From UBA1715 sp045600045 (lineage in GTDB: Bacteria > Bacteroidota > Bacteroidia > Bacteroidales > UBA1715): a stretch of 58,838 nt of DNA. Positions 49,843 through 57,302 of the stretch are shown here, piece by piece. The position numbers and the translations under genes are program-made. Location: positions 1-58,838 of the forward strand of contig JAZRXD010000037.1 in assembly GCA_045600045.1 (NCBI GenBank), given 5' to 3'. Numbering within the stretch: the first letter of the stretch is position 1; each line of letters begins with the position of its first letter. Below the pieces are notes generated by a model. The model saw nothing but the letters and a program-made list of their open reading frames with translations, did not search any database and had not been told where the DNA came from.

Positions 49843-50388
49843 ATGAAAAAGAAAATTTTCTATGCCTTAATGGTGGCAGTGGCAAGTCTTTCGCTTGCAA
49901 GTTGTGGTGATGATGAAAAAAATGATGATCCAACACCAAAAATAACGGTAGCAACCTATTCGGATGATGGTTCTAAAATCGTTGCAACACTTGATATCTG
50001 CGATGATATTGACGGAATTAAGTCTCCTTCGGAAGGCGTTGGTGAAGATATTTATTACTACAGCAACGGTATTGTTACAAAACACGTTCAAGTTGGATAT
50101 TTTAACACAGTAGAACTTGCTCAGAAAAATTATAAAGAACTGTGTGAGGATCGTGATGGAGATAACGAAGATGGTATTAAAGATGTAAAAATCGAGGGAA
50201 AAGTTGTTACTGTTACGTATGATATTACAGAGGCAGATCAAATTTCGGTGAAATATGCAGAATACACTGCACGTATAGAAGTGGCTATTTGCAATGATAA
50301 CAAAGCTGATGAAGAAAAATATTCCAAACTTTTATTTGAAGAAGTTTTTGGTGGCGAACTTGGTGGTTTTGGTGCATTGGAAGATTAA
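49843..50388 (+). CDS. Hypothetical lipoprotein
   Basis: The 181-residue lipoprotein has a signal ending SLASC (Cys21), then an acidic stretch (GDDEKNDDPTPK). The body (about 35-165) is unrecognised, with three Cys (DICDDIDG, KELCEDRDGDNEDG, AICNDNK). The Asp-rich DRDGDNEDG could bind calcium, but this is speculation. It stands alone with its own -7 box and a strong terminator. Confidence 0.85.
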   Translation: MKKKIFYALMVAVASLSLASCGDDEKNDDPTPKITVATYSDDGSKIVATLDICDDIDGIKSPSEGVGEDIYYYSNGIVTKHVQVGYFNTVELAQKNYKELCEDRDGDNEDGIKDVKIEGKVVTVTYDITEADQISVKYAEYTARIEVAICNDNKADEEKYSKLLFEEVFGGELGGFGALED

Positions 50389-50409
50389 ATAATATTGAGT
50401 GTGTTATGG

Positions 50410-50445
50410 GAAAAGCCACCGCAAAACGGTGGCTTTTCTTTTTTT
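50410..50445 (+). terminator. Rho-independent terminator
   Basis: GAAAAGCCACCG (50410-50421) and CGGTGGCTTTTC (50427-50438) form a perfect 12-bp stem, followed by T-rich sequence. Confidence 0.93.
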
Positions 50446-50510
50446 CGGAACATTTTATTCAAAATAATTCGGAATAGTGTACGTCCGTCTTGTAAATTTT
50501 TTTCACGTAC

Positions 50511-50542
50511 TTACTTTTTTGTCGCTGAAGACAAAAAAGTAA
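50511..50542. repeat. Second copy of the TTACTTTTTTGTC hairpin
   Basis: TTACTTTTTTGTC (50511-50523) and GACAAAAAAGTAA (50530-50542) repeat the 13-bp arms found at 1914-1945, with loop GCTGAA instead of GCAGAA. It lies in a 387-bp gap without genes (50389-50775). Confidence 0.8.
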
Positions 50543-50696
50543 AAAAATGCAGGCACCACCGCATCTTCGTCGTTATGTGAGCAAAATTCTTTTGCCACCA
50601 AATGTAATGGAACAAAATATTTATGACTTTTCACAAGACTAAAGTGCATAGTACCGAAAAAGATTATAAAACTAAAGAATATGGTTTGGAATTTTT

Positions 50697-50704
50697 TATA
50701 TTTG
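50697..50704 (+). promoter_or_regulatory. -7 box of the 50776-54618 operon
   Basis: TATATTTG fits TAnnTTTG, about 72 bp before the ATG. The leader's last 37 nt (50739-50775) resemble the end of the leader before 54936. Confidence 0.5.
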
Positions 50705-50775
50705 ATATGTAAACTGTTGCTTTTAACTTGATTTGAGTTAGTGAAGAAATAGAAACTGTCAAAATTTATCAAAAT

Positions 50776-52686
50776 ATGAAAAAGATATTTACGTTTATTG
50801 CAACCCTGACACTAAGCGCAGGGATGTGGGCACAGACATATGACAACATCGAATATATCGATGCCAATGGTGTAGAACAAACCGCCAATGGTGTGACCGA
50901 AATTACCCCTACTACCCCCACCACTTTGAATGCCGGTTGGTATGTGGTGAAAGGTGCTGATGTACAAACAAGCACACTCGTCTGCAACGGTGCCGTTCAC
51001 CTAATCCTTACAGATGGTACTACACTTACAGCAACGGGAAGTGATAACCAACCTGGTATCCAAGTATCGGGCGGAGGTAATTCACTTACTATCTACTGTC
51101 AAACGGCTCAATCGGGTCGACTTATCGCAACTGGCGGTAAAAATAGCGCCGGTATAGGTGGCGGAGATTATTTTCCCGGCTCTAATATCACTATCAATGG
51201 CGGTAAGATTACAGCCAATGGAGGAAGTCTGGCAGCCGGTATAGGTGGCGGAAAAAATACTAACGGCTCTAATATCACCATCAACGGCGGTAAGGTTACG
51301 GCAAATGGTGGAAGTGGTGGTCCCGGTATAGGTGGCGGAGAATATGGTTCCGGCTCTAATATCACCATTAACGGCGGTGAGGTTACGGCAAATGGTGGAA
51401 GTCTTGCTCCCGGTATAGGTGGCGGAGAATATGGTTCCGGCTCTAACATCACTATCAATGGCGGTGAGGTTACGGCAAATGGAGATGGGCAAGTTGCCGG
51501 TATAGGTGGTGGATATTTTGTTGGTTCTGGCTCTGACATCTTCGTGGCTACTAACTGTATCGTGAAAGCCGATAATAGCAATCCTCCTACCACGGTGATT
51601 GCCCCTACTCGCACAGACGAAACAGACCTCGCAAGCGATTTGGCAGGCAAACAATATGTAACTGTCAAATTAGACTTGACTCTTTACAAGATTGCTGCTA
51701 TTGCTGAAATAGATGTTGCTATCGAAGGTGTTACCGACGAGACCATCATAGCCATTGCGACGGATGCTAAAACACGAATTAACGCGGCTACAACCGTAGA
51801 TGATGTTAATTCCATCAAGATACAAGCATTGGCGGATATTGCTTTGGTTAAAGCCAAGATTGCTGCTATCACTGAAATCAATGATGCTGTTACCGATACC
51901 GACATCCTTGCTATTGCCACTGCTGCAATAGCGAATATCAATGCTGCTACAACCGAAGCGGATGTTAATTCCATCAAGACACAGGCATTGGCTGATATTG
52001 CTTTAGCCAAAACCAAGATTGCTGCTATCACTGAAATCAATGATGCTATCAAAGATGTTACCGACAAATATATCACAGACATTGCGGCTGAAGCTAAAAC
52101 GAATATCACAAATGCTGAAACCACAGCGGCAATAAATGCTATCAAGACCTTACCTTTAGCCAAGATTAATGCTATCAAAGAAATCAATGATGCTACCAAA
52201 GATTTGACACTCTTCTCCGCAGAAGTGAGTTATATAAACTTAATAATAAAATCGTCTATTCAGCAAGATGATGATGCAAATTTAATCAACGGAGATAAAC
52301 AATTGGGTCTGGACTATATCGCCTTGCACGATGATAAATTAGCCGCTATTGCAGCAGTAAAGCATGATATGGGTGACTATGCCGAGAGCGAAGCCATATA
52401 CAACTTTATCGGTGGTCCGGCTATCGAAGGAGCCGTGGATGCCGTCGAAATTACAGAGGCGAAAAATGCCGCCATCGCTAAACTGGAAGAATTTAGTACG
52501 ATATTAGGTGACGCTGCTACTGCCGGCTACAATAAAGGCAAAGAAGACGGCATTGAGGAAGTCCTTGGCGCAATGGGTGAGCCTTGCGATGACTGCACGG
52601 CGGTAGAGGTGACCGACGGCACTACCACCGTAACGCTCTATAACCCGAAAAATGTACAATTCAAGAAAATTCAACAACAAAAATAA
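50776..52686 (+). CDS. Secreted repeat protein: GIGGG beta-helix and helical repeats
   Basis: The 636-residue protein has a signal peptide (ending GMWAQ). Residues 121-255 are four full copies and part of a fifth of a 29-residue repeat (AGIGGG....GSNITINGG.VTANG) typical of beta-helix adhesins. Residues 290-520 are Ala/Ile-rich helical repeats of about 40 residues (AITEINDA, ADVNSIKTQALADIALAK). The C-terminus (EPCDDCTAVEVTDGTTTVTL, LYNPKNVQF) is shared with the next gene. No T9SS sorting domain of the usual kind is seen. GC content is higher than in the left half of the window. It begins a three-gene unit with 9- and 25-bp gaps. Confidence 0.85.
   Translation: MKKIFTFIATLTLSAGMWAQTYDNIEYIDANGVEQTANGVTEITPTTPTTLNAGWYVVKGADVQTSTLVCNGAVHLILTDGTTLTATGSDNQPGIQVSGGGNSLTIYCQTAQSGRLIATGGKNSAGIGGGDYFPGSNITINGGKITANGGSLAAGIGGGKNTNGSNITINGGKVTANGGSGGPGIGGGEYGSGSNITINGGEVTANGGSLAPGIGGGEYGSGSNITINGGEVTANGDGQVAGIGGGYFVGSGSDIFVATNCIVKADNSNPPTTVIAPTRTDETDLASDLAGKQYVTVKLDLTLYKIAAIAEIDVAIEGVTDETIIAIATDAKTRINAATTVDDVNSIKIQALADIALVKAKIAAITEINDAVTDTDILAIATAAIANINAATTEADVNSIKTQALADIALAKTKIAAITEINDAIKDVTDKYITDIAAEAKTNITNAETTAAINAIKTLPLAKINAIKEINDATKDLTLFSAEVSYINLIIKSSIQQDDDANLINGDKQLGLDYIALHDDKLAAIAAVKHDMGDYAESEAIYNFIGGPAIEGAVDAVEITEAKNAAIAKLEEFSTILGDAATAGYNKGKEDGIEEVLGAMGEPCDDCTAVEVTDGTTTVTLYNPKNVQFKKIQQQK
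51136..51540 (+). repeat. 87-bp tandem coding repeat
   Basis: Four copies of an 87-bp unit start at 51136, 51223, 51310 and 51397 and a partial copy follows. They encode the 29-residue GIGGG repeat. The last two full copies are the most alike. Confidence 0.85.
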
Positions 52687-52694
52687 TCATCAAT

Positions 52695-53393
52695 ATGCGC
52701 AAACTAACTATTTTATTCGCCCTCCTGACGCTCAGCGCAGGACTGGCACAAGCAGATGATCCTGACCCACTCATTGAAGTCAAAGCCGCTGCCATTGAAG
52801 CCATCGAATCCGCTGCCACGACTGCTAGGGTAGAGATAGATGTGGCTTCGAAATACGCTGCCGCGGACGCTACAAAAGAATATTATAAGACAGAGGTTGG
52901 CAGAGCTGTTATCGTGGCTACGTCGGCTATCAATGCCGCTTCAACCGTTGCTGATGTGGATGCTGAACGAGCTAAATGTACCTTGGAAATTAATGCCATC
53001 GTGACGGAAGCCAAAGCCGCTATCGCTCCTATCGATGCATTAGAGGAGCATAGAGAAAAAGTGATTGGTGAGATAGAATACGCCCGTCTGCATAACCTAC
53101 TGCCCGAACTCGATGAGGAGCAACAAGGGTTTGTCAATGAGACGATTGATGATGCCGTTAACGCCGTCAATGCCGCTACTACCACAACGCAAATGGATAG
53201 AGCAGAGGCGAAAATCTTTTTCATACTGAGCATGTACCCTGCCGGCAGAGCCGAAGGTATCGAGGAAGGCCAAGCCGAAGCCCTCGGCGAGATGGGCGAG
53301 CCTTGCACCGACTGCCCCGCCGTAGAAGTAACCAAAGGCAACAAGACCATCAAACTCTATGCTCCTGACAAGGTGGAATTTATCAAGAAATAA
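52695..53393 (+). CDS. Secreted helical protein sharing a C-terminal tail with the previous gene
   Basis: The 232-residue protein has a signal peptide (ending LAQAD) and a mostly helical, Ala/Glu-rich body (20-200) with repeats like VDAERAKCTLEINAIVTEAK. The tail GEPCTDCPAVEVTKGNKTIK followed by LYAPDKVEF matches that of the 50776 product (EPCxDCxAVEVTxG...LYxPxxVxF). Its function is unknown; the pair of Cys may form a disulfide. It lies 8 bp after the previous stop. Confidence 0.82.
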   Translation: MRKLTILFALLTLSAGLAQADDPDPLIEVKAAAIEAIESAATTARVEIDVASKYAAADATKEYYKTEVGRAVIVATSAINAASTVADVDAERAKCTLEINAIVTEAKAAIAPIDALEEHREKVIGEIEYARLHNLLPELDEEQQGFVNETIDDAVNAVNAATTTTQMDRAEAKIFFILSMYPAGRAEGIEEGQAEALGEMGEPCTDCPAVEVTKGNKTIKLYAPDKVEFIKK

Positions 53394-53418
53394 AACAACG
53401 AAATAAAAGTATAACGAT

Positions 53419-54618
53419 ATGAAAAGAACAAGTATATTGGTAGCGTTATTGATAATTTCGGCAATGGCAAGCGCACAGACGTATGTAAACGTAGAGTTGA
53501 AAGACGGGACTGTTCATAGTTACAGCGTAGAAGTGACAGAAAAGGTCTCGTTCGGAGCAAAGAAAGGAATAGAAGTGGCGGATGTTGCCCAGACAGTCAC
53601 AGTCAATGGGCATACCGTGACGGTGAAGCTGGCAGAAGGCACTCCGGCAAACGATGTCGCACTCCATGCATACATTGAAGGGGATAATGTGAAGATAAAG
53701 GCATTTTCCATAACGAACAAGGAACTTATGTGTACATGGGATGACAATGAAGAAATGCCCAAGCCTAATGGTGGGTTCTATTACTTCACTATTTCCGACA
53801 TCTCAAAGGATGTGGTTGCAACACTGAAATACTATCCCATCTACACCGTCAAGTTCGACATGAAAGGTCATGGCGAATCCATTCAGGATGCTAAAGTTAT
53901 ATTCGGTAAGACTGTCGCAGCCCCCGAAACTCCAACGACCGCCAACCATAAATTCTGGTGCTGGTGTACGGACGCAGATTGCACGACACTGTACAACTTC
54001 TCCAAGGGTGTGACATCAGACATGACCCTTTACGCCAAATGGACGGGCAGCATCAACGACCATCCCTACATTGAGCTTGCAGGCTATAAGTGGGCCACGG
54101 AGAATGTAGGCTATTGTAAAGACGTGACAGCAGTTGCCAGACCTGGAGCGGTTGGCAACGGATGGAGATTCTACTTTTATAAACAAGAAGGTAATGATGC
54201 CTTAAATGCAGCGCAAAGCTGGGGCAATGAGAGTGGTCACACATGGACGCTCCCAAGTGAGAAAAAGTGGAGCGCTCTCATAGGACAATGTTATTGGGAA
54301 TGGACAGATTCGTATAACTATTTAAACAGCCCCTACAATGGAATGTCAGGCTATATTGTTTACGAGGCGAAAAGTGCTAATGACAAAAATCAGTTAAACA
54401 AAGCAGACAGTGGTTACACACCTACTACTGTCACCCATATTTTCCTCCCTGCCGCTGGTATTTACTACGACAGCGTCAGAGATGTCATCTACCAGGGCTA
54501 CGGCGGTTTCTATTGGTCCTCAGGCCGTGCGAGGTATCTCTACTTCAGCAATGGCGGCCGTAGCATGGACGACAATGGTTCGAACGACGGTATGGCTGTG
54601 CGCCCTGTGGTAGAATGA
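53419..54618 (+). CDS. Secreted protein with Listeria-Bacteroides repeat and C-terminal lectin-like (FISUMP/DGR-target-like) domain
   Basis: The 399-residue protein has a signal peptide (ending MASAQ). An N-terminal domain (20-145) is followed by a Listeria-Bacteroides (InlB B) repeat (about 145-212; KTVAAPETPTTANHKFWCWC, MTLYAKWTG). Residues 220-399 form a C-type-lectin-like domain: WTLPSEKKWSALIGQCYWEW, HIFLPAAGIYYDSVRD, YGGFYWSSGRARYLYFSNGG and the ending GMAVRPVVE. This pattern occurs in the FISUMP family and in target proteins of diversity-generating retroelements. No reverse transcriptase or template repeat is visible here. It is the last gene of the unit. Confidence 0.85.
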   Translation: MKRTSILVALLIISAMASAQTYVNVELKDGTVHSYSVEVTEKVSFGAKKGIEVADVAQTVTVNGHTVTVKLAEGTPANDVALHAYIEGDNVKIKAFSITNKELMCTWDDNEEMPKPNGGFYYFTISDISKDVVATLKYYPIYTVKFDMKGHGESIQDAKVIFGKTVAAPETPTTANHKFWCWCTDADCTTLYNFSKGVTSDMTLYAKWTGSINDHPYIELAGYKWATENVGYCKDVTAVARPGAVGNGWRFYFYKQEGNDALNAAQSWGNESGHTWTLPSEKKWSALIGQCYWEWTDSYNYLNSPYNGMSGYIVYEAKSANDKNQLNKADSGYTPTTVTHIFLPAAGIYYDSVRDVIYQGYGGFYWSSGRARYLYFSNGGRSMDDNGSNDGMAVRPVVE

Positions 54619-54737
54619 TTGAGCAAGGCGAACGCAGTGAAAATCTGTTCCCCCAAAAGCAGAGTGTAGCAATGAACAATCATCATGGTAGTAGTGGCAG
54701 TCCCTTTACTATCGCTCAAAACAACGACTTTACAACA

Positions 54738-54910
54738 GCATTTTTTTGTATAGGTATCTTTTGTAATTTATAGATTATCATAGTTACATTTTTTATAAAA
54801 TACGTTTGCTTATTGTAAGAATAAGCGGTATTTTTATACTCGGTTTGAATCAAAAAGGAATCCTTTGCTGAATTAGATATCAGGTTCTGCTGATGAAGTG
54901 AAGTAATAGA
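54738..54910 (+). repeat. Duplicated promoter-leader block, copy A
   Basis: This block before the amylase gene recurs at 57099-57270. From 54761 to 54910, 144 of 150 positions match by my count. It contains TACGTTTG (54801-54808), a -7 type box, and a hairpin GCTTATT/AATAAGC (54808-54826) at the start of the putative leader of about 120 nt. Confidence 0.9.
54801..54808 (+). promoter_or_regulatory. -7 box of the amylase gene (in duplicated block)
   Basis: TACGTTTG fits TAnnTTTG and lies in the block shared with the next gene. The leader to the ATG at 54936 would be about 120 nt. Confidence 0.55.
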
Positions 54911-54935
54911 AAGAAACTGTTTAAATTTATAAAAT

Positions 54936-56999
54936 ATGAAAAAGATTTTTACATTATTTGCAGCCCTGACGCTGAGCGTGGGACTGTGGGCGCAAGCTCC
55001 TGCCAACAACCCTGGAGTTATGTTGCAAGGATTCTACTATGACTCATACAACGCCTCTAATGCTATAGCGGCGAATGGAGAGAGTTACGGCACCACCAAG
55101 TGGACAGACCTTACATCTCAGGCACAAGAGATTGCTGAAACATTTGATATGATTTGGCTACCGCCTTCAGCTAGATCTGAGGAAGGTACAGGCTACCACC
55201 CGAAACAGTGGTCTAACCAAAGCGGTGACTGGGGTTCAAAGGCTCAGCTTGTTGCCTTGATTGGGAAATTCAAGGAGATTAACCCTAATATGAAAGTTAT
55301 TGCCGATATTGTCATTAACCATAAGTCCGGTAATAGCTGGATAGATTTTGATAATGAGGATTTTGGCACATACGGTAAATTCACTCTTTATGAGTCAGGA
55401 CACACCAGCAGATATGTCTGCCAAGATGATGAAGTCTCCAAACAAGCGGGTTGGAAAGCCACAGGTGCAAAAGACCAAGGCTATGACTACCAATGTGAAT
55501 CTTCCGGTGGCTACTGTGCCGCACGAGACCTTGACCACTCTAACTCATACCTAAGAGATGCTATTAAAGCATACCTTAAATGGATGAAGGGGGAGATAGG
55601 CTATGACGGCTGGCGCTATGACTATGTAAAAGGCTACCTTGGTAAATATAATAAGGAGTACAACCAAGCCGCAGGTGCATATTTCTCTGTAGGTGATTTT
55701 AAGGATGCAGACGATACAGCTCTTACACATTGGATAAATGAGACCGGCAAAACATCTAACGCATTTGACTATGCCCTCAAATCTATTGCTCTGAATGACG
55801 GTTTAGTTAACAAAGACTATGCTAAACTGGCAGGGGAAGGAGCAGGATGTGGATTGGTTGGAGACAATACTTACAAACAATATGCTGTTTCATTTGTAGA
55901 TAATCACGATAGTTTCATAGATGACGATACCAAATTTAAGGGCGATTGGGCACAAGCAAACGCATATATCATTGCTATGCCTGGAACTCCATGCGTGTTC
56001 TATCCCCACTGGGTACAATGCAAAGAGGACATCAAAAAGATGATAGCTGTGCGGAAAGCCTGTGGCATAACCAACACATCTGCTGCTGTTTGTTCTTCTA
56101 CCAGTTCCTATTTCAAAGGAATGGTTACTGGAACTAAGGGAAATTTGGTAGTCTTTATTGGTGATAAGGGAGCTTGCCCCGCAGGTTACCACTACGCTTG
56201 CTCTGGTGATGGCTGGATATATTATACCAACCTCGCTGAAACGGCTTCTATCACAGCTGATGTTGAAAAAATCGAATTTGAACAAAAGAAATTAGAAGGT
56301 ACCGTTACTGACGAGAAAGAGATTGTCATTACTGGTGAGGATCTTACGGATCCTATTAAAGCGGAAATGAAGGGCAAGTCTATCTTCAGTGTAACAGGCA
56401 CATTCTCGACAGAAGGTGGTACAATGACTGTTTCTTATGACGCAGAAGAAGTTGGCGATTATAAGGATACCATCATCTTAACAAGCTTTGGTGCAAGTCT
56501 TGAGATTCCTGTTAGCGTCAGCATCGTTATTCCTACTGACCCTGCTGAGTACATGTACACCGAATATGAGAACTGGCAAATTAAGTGTGGTCCTAATTGG
56601 GAATGGTCTGATAACATGACCAAGGTTGAGGAAGGTCTCTTCAAAATGGAAATAGAATGGAACGGAACAGGTTTCAACATTAAGAGTGATGAGAATCCTA
56701 TCAAGAAAGATTGGTATGCTTTAGATGATTCCGATATTACTATCGGAGAAGAACTAATGCCAGGTCCTTTTGTTGATGTATATTTGAAGGTTATTGACAA
56801 TGAAACGGTGGCTATAGGTGTTGGTGTTGATCCTACTGTTTCTACAGATGTTATAGATGTCATCAATGCAGAAGATGTTCCTAATGGAGCAATAATCAAA
56901 GACGGTAAAGTTTATATCATCCGTGATGGTAAGGTATATAACTTACAAGGTTCCGAAATAAAGATTGCTGACGAAATTTTGAAATCAGTGAACTTCTAA
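54936..56999 (+). CDS. GH13 alpha-amylase-like secreted protein with altered catalytic acid
   Basis: The 687-residue protein has a signal peptide (ending GLWAQ). The GH13 barrel spans about 25-370: GVMLQGFYYD, DIVINH (region I), GWRYDYVKGY with nucleophile Asp229 (II), and SFVDNHDS with Asp325 (IV). Region III, where the general acid/base Glu is expected (SVGE), reads SVGDFKD: Asp254, encoded by GAT. This may greatly reduce activity. Residues 430-530 form an Ig-like domain; 540-640 are a module (YTEYENWQIKCGPNWEWSDN) also found in the next gene. The end VYNLQGSEI resembles a shortened sorting motif. It may be a starch-binding pseudoenzyme or a slow amylase. Confidence 0.88.
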   Translation: MKKIFTLFAALTLSVGLWAQAPANNPGVMLQGFYYDSYNASNAIAANGESYGTTKWTDLTSQAQEIAETFDMIWLPPSARSEEGTGYHPKQWSNQSGDWGSKAQLVALIGKFKEINPNMKVIADIVINHKSGNSWIDFDNEDFGTYGKFTLYESGHTSRYVCQDDEVSKQAGWKATGAKDQGYDYQCESSGGYCAARDLDHSNSYLRDAIKAYLKWMKGEIGYDGWRYDYVKGYLGKYNKEYNQAAGAYFSVGDFKDADDTALTHWINETGKTSNAFDYALKSIALNDGLVNKDYAKLAGEGAGCGLVGDNTYKQYAVSFVDNHDSFIDDDTKFKGDWAQANAYIIAMPGTPCVFYPHWVQCKEDIKKMIAVRKACGITNTSAAVCSSTSSYFKGMVTGTKGNLVVFIGDKGACPAGYHYACSGDGWIYYTNLAETASITADVEKIEFEQKKLEGTVTDEKEIVITGEDLTDPIKAEMKGKSIFSVTGTFSTEGGTMTVSYDAEEVGDYKDTIILTSFGASLEIPVSVSIVIPTDPAEYMYTEYENWQIKCGPNWEWSDNMTKVEEGLFKMEIEWNGTGFNIKSDENPIKKDWYALDDSDITIGEELMPGPFVDVYLKVIDNETVAIGVGVDPTVSTDVIDVINAEDVPNGAIIKDGKVYIIRDGKVYNLQGSEIKIADEILKSVNF

Positions 57000-57074
57000 A
57001 ACATAGTTGCAATTTAATACGATTACCAGCCACAAAGTGGCAAGAAATTGCATAAAATTCCAACAATTACAAGT

Positions 57075-57107
57075 GCAGAATTCCAGCAACGGGGTTCTGC
57101 ATTTTTT
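57075..57107 (+). terminator. Rho-independent terminator after the amylase gene
   Basis: GCAGAATTCC (57075-57084) and GGGGTTCTGC (57091-57100) form a 10-bp stem with two G-U pairs on the plus strand, followed by ATTTTTT. The duplicated block begins at its 3' end. Confidence 0.8.
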
Positions 57108-57270
57108 GTATGGTTTTCTTTTGTAATTTATAGATTATCATAGTTACATTTTTTATAAAATACGTTTGCTTATTGTAAGAATAAGCAGTATTTTTATACT
57201 CGGTTTGAATCAAAAAGGAAGCCTTTGCCGAATCAGATATCAGGTTCTGCTGATGAAGCGAAGAAATAGA
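57099..57270 (+). repeat. Duplicated promoter-leader block, copy B
   Basis: This is the second copy of the block at 54738-54910, before the gene at 57303. The -7 type box TACGTTTG lies at 57161-57168 and the hairpin arms at 57168-57186. Confidence 0.9.
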
Positions 57271-57302
57271 ATGAATAGGACCTATTTTAATAATTAACTA
57301 TT

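Noticed and set aside
51082..51668. Overlapping minus-strand open frames of 166 and 190 residues
   Set aside because: They mirror the 87-bp repeats of the plus-strand gene and have low-complexity products.
51684..52199. 171-residue hydrophobic minus-strand open frame
   Set aside because: Complement of Ala/Ile-rich helical repeats; apparent membrane segments are an artefact.
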